From: Ancylobacter sp. WKF20
Lineage (GTDB): Bacteria > Pseudomonadota > Alphaproteobacteria > Rhizobiales > Xanthobacteraceae
Reading direction: 5' to 3'
DNA: 64,000 nt
NCBI RefSeq assembly: GCF_029760895.1
Contig: NZ_CP121679.1
Location: 1,922,001 to 1,986,000, forward strand
The translations under genes and the position numbers were made by a program. The notes under the pieces are model-generated. The model worked only from the letters and a program-made list of their open reading frames with translations. It was not told the origin of the DNA and made no database searches. This document shows, in pieces, positions 28,716 to 37,164 of the stretch. Each line of letters opens with the position of its first letter. Position 1 is the stretch's first letter.

Positions 28716-29696
28716 TTAGGCGCCTCGCCCGCTCTTGCGGTCGCTCAGCGTGAACCAGCCGATGCTGAAGGTGACCAGCAGCGCGCCGAACACGTCGAGC
28801 GCCGTCGTCGGCTCTCCGAGGATGAGCACCGCCAGCACCATGGTGGCGACCGGGCTCATCGTGCTGATCATCGCATTGGCCTGTGCCGAGATCCGGCTCA
28901 GCGCCGCGTTCATCAGGAAGGTCGGCAGCACGGTGGCGCCGATGGCCAGCATGACCGACAGCCAGAACACATGCGGGGTGACGATCAGCTTCTCCAGCGG
29001 GTGCGTCAGCGCGAACTGGCCAAGCGCGGCGGCCGAGGCGGCGATCATGGCGATGCAGGTGAACAGCGCCGAGCCGATATGCTTCAGGAGCCGGCTCGCC
29101 AGCACCTGATAGAGCGCGAAGCTCATCGCGGTGAGCGCCACCAGCCCGGTGCCCAGTACCGCGTCATGGCCGAGATAGGAAAAGTTCTGCGCGAAAATCA
29201 ACGCCAGCCCGCTATAGGCCACCGCGAAAGCCCACAGTGCCTTGCCCTTAACCGGCAGCTTGAACAGCAGCGCGCCGAACAGCACGACGAACAGCGGGTA
29301 GGTGAACAGGATCAGCCGCGCATAGGAGGCCGAGATGTATTGCAGGCCGAGAAAGTCGGTGTAGCTGGCGAACCAGTAGCCGAGCGCACCGACCAGCGCC
29401 GAGAACAGCACGATGCGCGCGCTGGGCAGCGGCTCGGCCTGACCGCGCATCCGAAACAGCGCCAGCGCGCCGATCACCACATAGAAGGGCAGCGAGAACA
29501 GCATGCGTAGCGCCAGCAGCGTCTCGGCGTCCACGCCTTCGGCATAGGCGAGCTTGATGATGATGCCCTTGGAGGCGAACAGGATCGCCCCGCCCGCCGC
29601 AAAGGCGTAGCCGGAGAGCGGGATGGTCGGCTTCGCGCCGGGCGTGACGGCGGAGCTGGGCGCGCGGGCGGTGGCGGCATCGGTGACGCTGGACAT
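28716..29696 (-). CDS. EamA/DMT family transporter
   Basis: A 326-residue inner-membrane protein of the drug/metabolite transporter superfamily, with two EamA repeats and about ten membrane segments. The first repeat starts at GYAFAAGGAILFASKGIIIKL, and the second half includes LMNAALSRISAQANAMIS and the typical end PTTALDVFGALLVTFSIGWF. Members usually export amino acids, nucleobases or other metabolites; nothing indicates the cargo here. ATG at 29696 gives the standard length; an ATG 30 codons upstream has no supporting ribosome site. Confidence 0.9.
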   Translation of the reverse strand: MSSVTDAATARAPSSAVTPGAKPTIPLSGYAFAAGGAILFASKGIIIKLAYAEGVDAETLLALRMLFSLPFYVVIGALALFRMRGQAEPLPSARIVLFSALVGALGYWFASYTDFLGLQYISASYARLILFTYPLFVVLFGALLFKLPVKGKALWAFAVAYSGLALIFAQNFSYLGHDAVLGTGLVALTAMSFALYQVLASRLLKHIGSALFTCIAMIAASAAALGQFALTHPLEKLIVTPHVFWLSVMLAIGATVLPTFLMNAALSRISAQANAMISTMSPVATMVLAVLILGEPTTALDVFGALLVTFSIGWFTLSDRKSGRGA

Positions 29697-29788
29697 TGTC
29701 CCTGCATAAACCCATTGCCGGCGCGACGCAGCATCGCGCTGCGCGCAGGTGGCAACCGCCGCGCGCAAAGCTCGCTTGTGCCGCAACG

Positions 29789-30616
29789 TCAGGCCTGCGG
29801 CAGCGCCACGCCCGGTCGCCAGCCGGCGAGCCGCGCATTCACCTCGGGCCGGGCGATGAAGAGGAAGTTGTTGATGTAGCTGAAAGGGGCGCGGGCCGCT
29901 GTGCCGGCCTCGTTGAGGCTGGAAAGGCTCTGGTCGCGCGCGGCATCGAAGGTCTCGATCGGGTGCAGCCCGTCGGCGCGGGCGAAGAAGCCCTTATAGC
30001 CGAGCGGCTCCAGGCTCGCCCGCAGGCTGGCGACCGCGCCCGGCCGGTGGCGCTCCTCGGCCTCGATCAACAGGCTCGGGCGGAAGGAAGCGATAAGATC
30101 GCGCGCGCCGTCGACGACCCGCTGCTCATGGCCTTCCACGTCGATCTTGATGAAGGCGATCTCCTCGTCGAGGCAGTCGCTGAGGCGGAAGCAGCGCACC
30201 GTCACCTCGTCCACCGCGACGCCCTCGCCCACCGCATTGCCGTCAATGGTGGCGAGCGGCGAGTAGCCGCGCGGGATGTGCAGATCGACCAGCCCGCTCG
30301 AATCGCTCACCGCCCCGTCGAACAGGTCGAGCCGGCCATCGGCCAGCGCCTCGGGAAAACGCCGGCGCAGGATACGGCCCATATAGGGATTGGGCTCGAA
30401 GGTGGCGACGCGCGCGCCGAGGCGCAGCAGCCAGTAGGTGAACACACCGCGATTGGCGCCGATGTCGCAGGCCAGATCGCCCGGCCGCACCAGCAGCGGC
30501 AGGAATTGCAGCTCGCTCGCCGGGTTGCGCGCGGCGCGCTGGTCGGCGAGACGGCTCAGAAACGCGAACACACCAGGCAGCCGCGTCTCCGCTGCCGTTC
30601 TCAGACCTGTCAGCAA
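29789..30616 (-). CDS. FkbM family methyltransferase
   Basis: About 275 residues. It is a SAM-dependent O-methyltransferase of the FkbM type: motif I is [20 protein letters not shown], followed by [14 protein letters not shown] and the characteristic [19 protein letters not shown]. Members methylate sugars or secondary metabolites; the acceptor is unknown. Two starts are possible. TTG at 30616 has GGAGG seven bases upstream. ATG at 30745 adds 43 residues but overlaps the divergent uvrC start by two bases and lacks a good ribosome site. I prefer the shorter form. The gene is divergent from uvrC. Confidence 0.82.
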   Translation of the reverse strand: MLTGLRTAAETRLPGVFAFLSRLADQRAARNPASELQFLPLLVRPGDLACDIGANRGVFTYWLLRLGARVATFEPNPYMGRILRRRFPEALADGRLDLFDGAVSDSSGLVDLHIPRGYSPLATIDGNAVGEGVAVDEVTVRCFRLSDCLDEEIAFIKIDVEGHEQRVVDGARDLIASFRPSLLIEAEERHRPGAVASLRASLEPLGYKGFFARADGLHPIETFDAARDQSLSSLNEAGTAARAPFSYINNFLFIARPEVNARLAGWRPGVALPQA

Positions 30617-30743
30617 AATGGCGCCTCCGGCGCTCCTCCCGAATTTTGGCCAAGGAGTATCATGGCCCTGTCCCCAAGGTAAGAAGCTCCGCACCGGCGC
30701 CCTGCCCCTGTTCGAGGCGACCGGGAATTCGTATCTAGGCGTC

Positions 30744-32807
30744 ATGAGTAGCCGCCCGCTTCAGGATCTGCCCGACCTCGACGATGCCGCCGACGATCTC
30801 GGCGTGGAGAGCGAGGACGATCTTCTTCTCGTCGCCCCGGAAGGCGAGGAGGCCGAGCCCGCGCCCGGCTCGGTGGCCACCGGCCGCGCCGCCATCCAGC
30901 GCGCCATCAAGCACGCGCCGAACGGGCCGGGCGTCTACCGCATGATCGGCGCGGACGGCGCGGTGCTCTATGTCGGCAAGGCCAAGAGCATCAGGAAGCG
31001 CATCATCGCCTACACCCGCCCGACAGGGCTGACCGCGCGCATCATGCGCATGGTGGCGGCGACGGTGGAGATGGAGTTCGTCTCCACCGGCACCGAGACC
31101 GAAGCGCTGCTGCTGGAAGCCAACCTCATCAAGCAGCTACGCCCGCGCTTCAACGTGCTGCTGCGTGACGACAAGTCATTTCCCTACATCCTCATCACCA
31201 AGGACCATGCCTCGCCGCAGATCACCAAGCATCGCGGCGCGCGCAACCGGCCGGGCGATTATTACGGGCCATTCGCCTCGGTCTGGGCGGTGAACCGCAC
31301 CATCAACGCGCTGCAGAAGGCGTTCTTGGTCCGCTCCTGCTCGGACAGCTTTTATGAGGCGCGCACCCGGCCTTGCCTGCTGTTCCAGATCAAACGCTGC
31401 GCCGGCCCCTGCACGGGGGAGGTGAACCATAGCGACTACGCCGAATATGTCCGCGAGGCGCGCGAATTCCTGTCCGGCAAGAGCCGGGTGGTGAAGGAGC
31501 AGCTTGCCCGCGAGATGGAGCACGCCGCCGAGGAGCTGGAATTCGAGCGCGCCGCCGCGCTGCGCGACCGCCTCGCCGCGCTCTCGGCCGTGCAAGGCAC
31601 GCAGGGTATCAACCCGCGCTCGGTGGAGGAGGCGGACGTGTTCGCCATCCATCAGGAAGGCGGGGCGACCTGCGTGCAGGTGTTCTTCTTCCGCACCGGC
31701 CAGAACTGGGGCAACCACGCGCTCTACCCGCGCGCCGACCGCAGCCTCGACCCCGGCGAGGTGCTCGGCGCCTTTCTCGCGCAGTTCTATGAGGACAAGC
31801 CCTGCCCGCGCCTCATCCTGCTGAGCGACGACATTGCCGAGCGTGAGCTGCTGGAGGAGGCGCTGTCCGCCCGCAGCGGCTACCGCGTCGAGATCGCCAG
31901 TCCCAAGCGCGGCGAGAAGCGCGAGCTGGTCGAGCACGCTTTGCAGAATGCGCGCGAGGCGCTCGGCCGCAAGCTCGCCGAGAGCGCCAGCCAGGCCCGC
32001 CTGCTCGACGAATTGCGCCGTACCTTCGCGCTGCCGGAGGTGCCCAAGCGCATCGAGGTCTACGACAACAGCCACATCATGGGCTCGAACGCGGTCGGCG
32101 GCATGATCGTCGCCGGGCCCGAGGGCTTCGCCAAGAGCCAGTACCGCAAGTTCAACATCCGCTCGGAGAACCTCACGCCGGGCGACGATTACGGCATGAT
32201 GCGCGAGGTACTGACCCGGCGCTTCTCCCGCCTGATGAAGGAAGCACCGCGCGCGACGGCGTCAGTGCCGCCAGATGACGCCGGTGCCGCGGCCACGGAG
32301 CTCCCCACGCCGGAGCGCGAGGACGCGGAGGAAACCTCCGCCGCCACCAGCGCCTGGCCGGACCTCGTGCTGATCGACGGCGGCCCCGGCCAGCTCAAGG
32401 CGGCGTCGGAGACGCTGGCGAGCCTTGGCATCACCGATGTGCCGTTGATCGGCGTCGCCAAGGGCCCGGACCGCGATGCCGGCCGCGAAACCTTCTACCG
32501 CGAGGGCCAGACGCCGTTCCGGCTGGAGCCGCGCGACCCGGTGCTCTATTTCGTCCAGCGCCTGCGCGACGAGGCGCACCGCTTCGCCATCGGCTCGCAC
32601 CGGGCGCGGCGCAAGAAGGACATCACCCAGGCCGGCCTTCAGGAGATTCCCGGCGTCGGCCCCACCCGCAAGCGCGCCCTGCTTCGGCATTTCGGCACGC
32701 TGAAAGCGATTGAGCGCGCCTCGCTGGCCGATCTGGAAGGCGTGCCGGGGGTCAATGCGGCCACTGCGCGGGCCGTCTACGACTTCTTTCACGCCCGGCC
32801 GTCATGA
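30744..32807 (+). CDS. uvrC: Excinuclease ABC subunit UvrC
   Basis: A 687-residue nuclease that makes both incisions in nucleotide excision repair. Domains in order: GIY-YIG ([29 protein letters not shown]), a cysteine-containing region ([15 protein letters not shown]), the UVR motif ([15 protein letters not shown]), an RNase H-like endonuclease ([20 protein letters not shown] and [11 protein letters not shown]), and two C-terminal helix-hairpin-helix motifs ([17 protein letters not shown]). An acidic, Ala/Pro-rich insertion (about residues 510-540) splits the endonuclease domain, and a 45-residue acidic leader precedes GIY-YIG. The ATG at 30744 is used; the frame is open upstream but overlaps the FkbM gene. 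Confidence 0.97.
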   Translation: MSSRPLQDLPDLDDAADDLGVESEDDLLLVAPEGEEAEPAPGSVATGRAAIQRAIKHAPNGPGVYRMIGADGAVLYVGKAKSIRKRIIAYTRPTGLTARIMRMVAATVEMEFVSTGTETEALLLEANLIKQLRPRFNVLLRDDKSFPYILITKDHASPQITKHRGARNRPGDYYGPFASVWAVNRTINALQKAFLVRSCSDSFYEARTRPCLLFQIKRCAGPCTGEVNHSDYAEYVREAREFLSGKSRVVKEQLAREMEHAAEELEFERAAALRDRLAALSAVQGTQGINPRSVEEADVFAIHQEGGATCVQVFFFRTGQNWGNHALYPRADRSLDPGEVLGAFLAQFYEDKPCPRLILLSDDIAERELLEEALSARSGYRVEIASPKRGEKRELVEHALQNAREALGRKLAESASQARLLDELRRTFALPEVPKRIEVYDNSHIMGSNAVGGMIVAGPEGFAKSQYRKFNIRSENLTPGDDYGMMREVLTRRFSRLMKEAPRATASVPPDDAGAAATELPTPEREDAEETSAATSAWPDLVLIDGGPGQLKAASETLASLGITDVPLIGVAKGPDRDAGRETFYREGQTPFRLEPRDPVLYFVQRLRDEAHRFAIGSHRARRKKDITQAGLQEIPGVGPTRKRALLRHFGTLKAIERASLADLEGVPGVNAATARAVYDFFHARPS

Positions 32808-33015
32808 AGCGTCCCATGGTCACGCGATGGCCACAGCCCGACCGCACTATGGGTTTTCGCGCGGCGGGAGGGCGTGGCGGCAGGGCAGCGTCCCTATCGC
32901 CTGATCGTGCCAATGCGATTGACGCGGCGGACGGGCGCCTTTACGTCCGTTCCAAGGGAGCCGGCACGCCATGGTCGATGTCACAAGCAGCCAGAAGACG
33001 CTACGGGAGCCGACC

Positions 33016-33609
33016 ATGAAGCGCGGCCACGCCTTCTCGCTGCCCAACATGCTCACTTACGGCCGCTGCGTCGCTGTCCCGGTGGTCGCCGCCTGCCTGT
33101 TCTGGGCGGATATTCTCGCTGGTGGCCTCTGGCTGCGCTGGCTCGCGCTGGCGATCTACATCGTCGCCGCCATCACCGATTTCTTCGACGGCTATCTCGC
33201 CCGCGCCTGGTCGCAGCAATCGGCCATTGGCCGGATGCTCGACCCGATCGCGGACAAGCTGCTGGTCTCGACCTCGCTGCTGATGCTGGCCTCGGACGGC
33301 ACCATTCGTGGCTGGTCGCTCTGGGCCGCCGCCGTCATCCTGTGCCGCGAAATTCTCGTGTCCGGCCTGCGGGAATTCCTCGCCGAGCTGCGCGTGAGCG
33401 TGCCGGTGACGCGGCTCGCCAAGTGGAAGACCACCGCCCAGCTCGTCGCGGTCGGCGTGCTGCTCGCCGGCCCGGCGGCGGATCTGCTGGTGCCCGGCAT
33501 CACGCTGGTCGGCATCATGCTGCTCTGGATCGCCGCCGTGCTCACGCTTTACACCGGCTGGGATTATTTCCGCGCCGGCGCGCGCCATCTGATCGAGGAC
33601 GCCGCGTGA
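33016..33609 (+). CDS. pgsA: CDP-diacylglycerol-glycerol-3-phosphate 3-phosphatidyltransferase
   Basis: A 197-residue inner-membrane enzyme that makes phosphatidylglycerophosphate, the committed step to phosphatidylglycerol. The CDP-alcohol phosphotransferase signature is complete: DFFDGYLARAWSQQSAIGRMLDPIADK, with all the metal-binding Asp residues. About five to six membrane segments. I favour the ATG at 33016 (GGGAG upstream, SLPNMLTYGR near the start); an ATG at 32971 adds 15 residues and also has a ribosome site. The stop overlaps the moaD start by GTGA. Confidence 0.93.
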   Translation: MKRGHAFSLPNMLTYGRCVAVPVVAACLFWADILAGGLWLRWLALAIYIVAAITDFFDGYLARAWSQQSAIGRMLDPIADKLLVSTSLLMLASDGTIRGWSLWAAAVILCREILVSGLREFLAELRVSVPVTRLAKWKTTAQLVAVGVLLAGPAADLLVPGITLVGIMLLWIAAVLTLYTGWDYFRAGARHLIEDAA

Positions 33610-33857
33610 AGGTGCTGTATTTCGCCTGGGTGCGCGAGCGCATCGGCCGCGAGGCCGAGGAGATCGAGGTGCCCGCCGAGGTGCGCACCGTCGCCGAGCT
33701 CGCCGGCTTTCTGGCCGGGCGCGGCGAGGGCTATGCCCGCGCCTTCGAGAACCCGAAGGTCGTGCGCGCCGCGCTCGACCGCAAGCACGCCAAGCCGGAC
33801 GCGCCGCTCGCCGGGGCGCGCGAGATCGCCTTCTTCCCGCCCATGACGGGCGGCTAA
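33606..33857 (+). CDS. moaD: Molybdopterin synthase sulfur carrier subunit MoaD
   Basis: An 83-residue ubiquitin-fold protein ending in the essential Gly-Gly (FFPPMTGG), which is thiocarboxylated to donate sulfur to precursor Z in molybdopterin synthesis. It starts VKVLYFAWVRERIG, a typical MoaD beginning. The GTG start overlaps the pgsA stop (GTGA), so translation is coupled. The partner gene moaE begins 25 bases downstream. Confidence 0.94.
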   Translation: MKVLYFAWVRERIGREAEEIEVPAEVRTVAELAGFLAGRGEGYARAFENPKVVRAALDRKHAKPDAPLAGAREIAFFPPMTGG

Positions 33858-33882
33858 CCGGCGCTGGCCGGCGGAGACCGCC

Positions 33883-34356
33883 ATGTCCACGGCATCCCTG
33901 TTCACTGTTCGCATTCAGGCCGAGGATTTCGACGCCGCGCATGAGGCGAAGGCGCTGACGCAGGGCCGCACCGATGTCGGCGCCGTCGTCACCTTCGCCG
34001 GGCTCTGCCGCGCCGACGACGCGCCGGGCGGCGCCCCGCTGATCGCCCTGACGCTGGAGCATTATCCCGGCATGGCAGAGGAGGAGATGACGCGCCTCGT
34101 CGAGGAGGCCCGCGCGCGCTGGCCGCTCACCGGCGCCACCGTCATCCACCGCTATGGCCGCATGGTGCCGGGCGACAATATCGTGCTCGTCGTCACCGCC
34201 TCCAGCCACCGCGCCGCCGCCTTCGAGGCCGCGACCTTCCTGATGGACTGGCTGAAGACCCGCGCGCCGTTCTGGAAGCTGGAAGAGCGCGAGGAAGAGC
34301 GCAACTGGATCGCCGCCAAGGACAGCGACGACGAGGCCGCCGAGCGCTGGGGCTGA
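33883..34356 (+). CDS. moaE: Molybdopterin synthase catalytic subunit MoaE
   Basis: A 157-residue catalytic subunit that forms a heterotetramer with MoaD and inserts the two sulfurs of molybdopterin. Key segments are GAVVTFAGLCR near the N-terminus, LTLEHYPGMAEEEM, IHRYGRMVPGDNIVLV and the active-site region KTRAPFWKLEE with conserved Lys residues. Length is normal. An N-terminal FTVRIQAEDFD is standard for the rhizobial proteins. Confidence 0.95.
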   Translation: MSTASLFTVRIQAEDFDAAHEAKALTQGRTDVGAVVTFAGLCRADDAPGGAPLIALTLEHYPGMAEEEMTRLVEEARARWPLTGATVIHRYGRMVPGDNIVLVVTASSHRAAAFEAATFLMDWLKTRAPFWKLEEREEERNWIAAKDSDDEAAERWG

Positions 34357-34385
34357 GCGCGGATTTTCCAGCGGTCCCCCGCCCC

Positions 34386-34518
34386 CGTCATCCCGGAACG
34401 GCCAAAGGCCGTATCCGGGATCGTATGCCGTGACATTCAAGCCGATCCCGAAATCCAACTCGATCCCGAAATATGCGACGATCCCGGCTCTCCGCCTGCG
34501 GCTCCGGCCGGGATGACG
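34386..34518. repeat. Intergenic palindromic repeat, family A, copy 2
   Basis: A 133-bp element sharing order and most bases with 4151-4282. It starts CGTCATCCCGGAACGGCC, carries AAGGCCG, ATCCGGGATCGT and ACGATCCCGGCTCTCCGC, and ends GGCCGGGATGACG. It fills the convergent moaE-ilvE gap (34357-34673, 317 bp) together with two family B palindromes; no gene is present in that gap. Confidence 0.75.
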
Positions 34519-34547
34519 CGCAAGGGCACGCCCTTGCCCACCACCGC

Positions 34548-34582
34548 GTCGTCATGGCCGGGCTTGGCCCGGCCATGACGAC
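34548..34582. repeat. Family B palindrome (perfect 16-bp arms)
   Basis: GTCGTCATGGCCGGGC, loop TTG, then its exact complement. A related shorter copy, CATGCCCGGC/GCCGGGCATG, lies at 34610-34634, and a degenerate one is at 55289-55314. They may act as terminators for moaE or ilvE or be mobile extragenic repeats. Confidence 0.7.
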
Positions 34583-34609
34583 TTCTGTTTCCTCACCCCC
34601 CGAAACGAA

Positions 34610-34634
34610 CATGCCCGGCACGAGGCCGGGCATG
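34610..34634. repeat. Family B-like palindrome near the ilvE end
   Basis: CATGCCCGGC, 5-nt loop ACGAG, GCCGGGCATG, followed by ACG as in the longer family members. It lies 40 bases beyond the ilvE stop and could terminate it. Confidence 0.6.
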
Positions 34635-34673
34635 ACGTTATCGTGTCGTGGCGCCGAGGCGCGGCCTGTGGGC

Positions 34674-35564
34674 TCAGGCCGCCGCCTTCTTGGGCTGCAC
34701 TTCGGCCATGTAGTCGTCCATCAGCGTGCGCGTGACCGGGCCGGGCTGATAGTGGAAGCGGCCGGCGATCTCCGACACCGGCGTCACCTCGGCGGCGGTG
34801 CCGGTGATGAAGCATTCGTCGAAGTTGCCGAGTTCTTCCGGCATGATCGCCCGCTCATTCACCACGATGCCGCGGCGCTTGGCGAGCTCGATCACCGTCT
34901 GGCGGGTGATGCCGTTCAGGAAGGCATCGGCCTCCGGCGTGTGGATGACGCCGTCCTTGACGAAGAACACATTGGCGCCGGTGCATTCGGCGACACGGCC
35001 GCGCCAGTCCAGCATCAGCGCGTCGGCATAGCCGTTCCGCTCCGCCGCGTGCTTGGAGATGGTGCAGATCATGTACAGGCCGGCCGCCTTCGAGGTCGAG
35101 GGCGCGGTCTGCGGGTCGGGACGGCGGTACTTCGCCTCGTCGATGCGGATGCCCTTCAGCCGCTGCGCCGGGTCGAAATAGCTCGGCCACTCCCACGCCG
35201 CGATGGCGAGGTGGATCTGGTTGTGCTGCGCCGACACGCCCATCATGTCCGAACCGCGCCAGGCGACCGGGCGCAGATAGGCGTCCTTGAGGTTCATCCG
35301 GGTCAGCAGCTCGCGCGAGGCGGCGTTGATCTCGGCGTCGCTATAGGGCAGCTCGAAATCGAGGATGCGGGCGCTTTCGCGCAGGCGGGCGGTGTGCTCT
35401 TCCAGCTTGAAGATCTCGCCACCATAGGCCCGCTCGCCTTCGAATACGCAGCTGCCATAGTGCAGCCCGTGAGTCAGCACATGAACCTGAGCATCCTGCC
35501 ACGGCACGAAGGCGCCGTCGTACCAGATCCAGCCGCTACGTTTGTCGAAAGGCTCGCTAGCCAT
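34674..35564 (-). CDS. ilvE: Branched-chain amino acid aminotransferase
   Basis: A 296-residue fold-type IV PLP enzyme that interconverts branched-chain 2-oxo acids with Leu, Ile and Val using glutamate. The PLP Lys is K159 in APSTSKAAGLYM, the same position as in E. coli IlvE. GLHYGSCVFEGERAYGG and the phosphate-binding ITRQTVIELAKRRG and GTAAEVTPV loops are conserved. Length is normal. It is divergent from a MarR-type regulator, a common rhizobial arrangement. It ends in a Lys/Ala tail. Confidence 0.95.
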   Translation of the reverse strand: MASEPFDKRSGWIWYDGAFVPWQDAQVHVLTHGLHYGSCVFEGERAYGGEIFKLEEHTARLRESARILDFELPYSDAEINAASRELLTRMNLKDAYLRPVAWRGSDMMGVSAQHNQIHLAIAAWEWPSYFDPAQRLKGIRIDEAKYRRPDPQTAPSTSKAAGLYMICTISKHAAERNGYADALMLDWRGRVAECTGANVFFVKDGVIHTPEADAFLNGITRQTVIELAKRRGIVVNERAIMPEELGNFDECFITGTAAEVTPVSEIAGRFHYQPGPVTRTLMDDYMAEVQPKKAAA

Positions 35565-35749
35565 GGTGCATCTCCCAAATGGAACCGGAAAGCGCCCTCA
35601 CGGCGCCGGCCCCTCTCGTCCTTTGGCCGTTCAGGCTTCGGCGTTGTCGCGAAAGCGCAATCTTTTGCCTCGCGGCCGAAGTCCCGTTATCGTTCGCCGC
35701 CCATAGGGCAGCTCGTCCTCCCGTTCCGAACAGGTTGCCGGCAACGCCG

Positions 35750-35764
35750 AACGATCCTTTCGTT
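35750..35764. promoter_or_regulatory. Inverted repeat in the ilvE-marR intergenic region
   Basis: AACGA-N5-TCGTT. Further AACG/CGTT half-sites occur at about 35690-35700 and within TAACGATCATAACG close to the MarR start. This could be an operator of the adjacent MarR protein, as such regulators usually repress their own divergent region. The pattern is seen; the binding is inferred. Confidence 0.4.
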
Positions 35765-35806
35765 GAACGGGACATCTCGGTAACGATCATAACGAAAAAA
35801 GTCAAC

Positions 35807-36424
35807 ATGGCTGACATAAATGTCTCGGCGCCGTCCCGCTCCGCCAAGGGCGAACCCAGCACGCCCGCGCGCCCTGCCGGCGGCGGCGAGGGCGAGCCGC
35901 TGATCGATCTGATCGAGCTTTTCTTCTTTGCCTACAGGAACTTCGTCAGCGATCCCGACGAGATCCTGCAGGGCATCGGCTTCGGCCGGGCGCATCACCG
36001 GGTGCTGCATTTCGTCAGCCGCCACCCGGGTATGCGCGTCACCGACCTGCTCGACATCCTGCGCATCACCAAGCAGAGCCTCGGGCGGGTGCTGCGCGAG
36101 CTGGTGGACCAGGGCTTCATCGACAGCCGGGCCGGTGCCTCGGACCGGCGCCAGCGCCTGCTCTATCTCACGCCCAAGGGCGAGTCGCTGGCGCAGGAGT
36201 TCGTCTCCATCCAGTCGCACCGCCTGCGCCGCGCGCTCGCCGAATGCGGCGTGGACACGCGCGAGAACGCCCGCCGCTTTCTTGTCGCCATGATCGACCC
36301 GGAAGATCGTGGCCCGATCGAGAAGCTGATCGCCCGCGCCGACCAGCAGGCCGAGGCCCGCGCCACCAAGGGCTCCGGCGAGAAGGCGACGGACAAGCGC
36401 GCCCTCGCGCGTCCGGTCGGCTGA
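35807..36424 (+). CDS. MarR family transcriptional regulator
   Basis: A 205-residue regulator with a winged helix-turn-helix. The recognition region is RVTDLLDILRITKQSLGRVLRELVDQGFIDS and the wing includes DRRQRLLYLTPKG. A long helical N-terminus (IDLIELFFFAYRNFVSDPDEIL) forms the dimer interface, and the C-terminal tail is charged. Ligand unknown. The ATG at 35807 has a weak ribosome site; the open frame continues to 35579 but would run through the divergent promoter. The response regulator gene starts 11 bases after its stop, so the three genes form one operon. Confidence 0.88.
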   Translation: MADINVSAPSRSAKGEPSTPARPAGGGEGEPLIDLIELFFFAYRNFVSDPDEILQGIGFGRAHHRVLHFVSRHPGMRVTDLLDILRITKQSLGRVLRELVDQGFIDSRAGASDRRQRLLYLTPKGESLAQEFVSIQSHRLRRALAECGVDTRENARRFLVAMIDPEDRGPIEKLIARADQQAEARATKGSGEKATDKRALARPVG

Positions 36425-36435
36425 AGGAACGCGCC

Positions 36436-37164
36436 ATGCTCAATGCCGCCACCGGCACCGCGACGGTAAGGACGATGCCCGCCGACGACGCCATCCACCT
36501 GCTCATCGTCGATGACGACCGCCGCATCCGCGACCTGCTCTCCCGCTTCCTCACCGAGCATGGCTACCGCGTGACCACCGCCGAATCGGCGGCTGACGCC
36601 CGCGCCCGCCTCGGCGGCCTGACGTTCGACCTGCTGATCCTCGACGTGATGATGCCGGGCGAGAACGGCTTCGATCTCGCGCGCCATGTGCGCACCGAAT
36701 CCAGCGTGCCGATCCTCATGCTCACCGCCCGCTCGGAGATCGGCGACCGTATCCAGGGGCTCGAGATCGGCGCCGACGACTATCTCGCCAAGCCCTTCGA
36801 GCCACGCGAGCTGCTGCTGCGCATCGGCAACATCATCAAGCGCTCCGCCACCCCGCCGGCGCAGGTGATCGAGACCGTGCGCTTCGGGCCCTTCGCCTTC
36901 CATCTGGAGCGCGGCGAGCTGACCCGCGACGGCGAGCCGGTGCGCCTCACCGACCGCGAGCGCGACATGCTGCGCGTGCTCGGCGAGCGGCCGGGCGAGA
37001 CGGTGCCGCGCCAGGCCCTCGTCGCGCCGGGCGTCGCCGCCGGTGACCGCGCGGTGGACGTGCAGGTGAACCGCCTGCGCCGCAAGATCGAGCGCGATCC
37101 TGCCAACCCCGCTTATGTGCAGACCGTCCGGGGCGTCGGCTACCGGCTGGTCGTCGCGCCTTGA
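36436..37164 (+). CDS. OmpR-family response regulator
   Basis: A 242-residue two-component regulator. The receiver domain (about residues 20-135) has acidic residues D26-D28, the phosphorylated D70 in LLILDVMMPG, and K118 in GADDYLAKPF. The OmpR-type winged helix (about 150-240) ends QTVRGVGYRLVV. It is preceded by GAAGGAAC. Its stop overlaps the start of the sensor kinase by four bases (TTGA), so the kinase is its obvious partner. Target genes are unknown; related rhizobial systems respond to envelope or ion stress, but I cannot assign one. Confidence 0.93.
   Translation: MLNAATGTATVRTMPADDAIHLLIVDDDRRIRDLLSRFLTEHGYRVTTAESAADARARLGGLTFDLLILDVMMPGENGFDLARHVRTESSVPILMLTARSEIGDRIQGLEIGADDYLAKPFEPRELLLRIGNIIKRSATPPAQVIETVRFGPFAFHLERGELTRDGEPVRLTDRERDMLRVLGERPGETVPRQALVAPGVAAGDRAVDVQVNRLRRKIERDPANPAYVQTVRGVGYRLVVAP

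Noticed and set aside
34386..34634. Insertion sequence in the moaE-ilvE gap
   Set aside because: The palindromes are too short to encode a transposase; they fit non-coding extragenic repeats.
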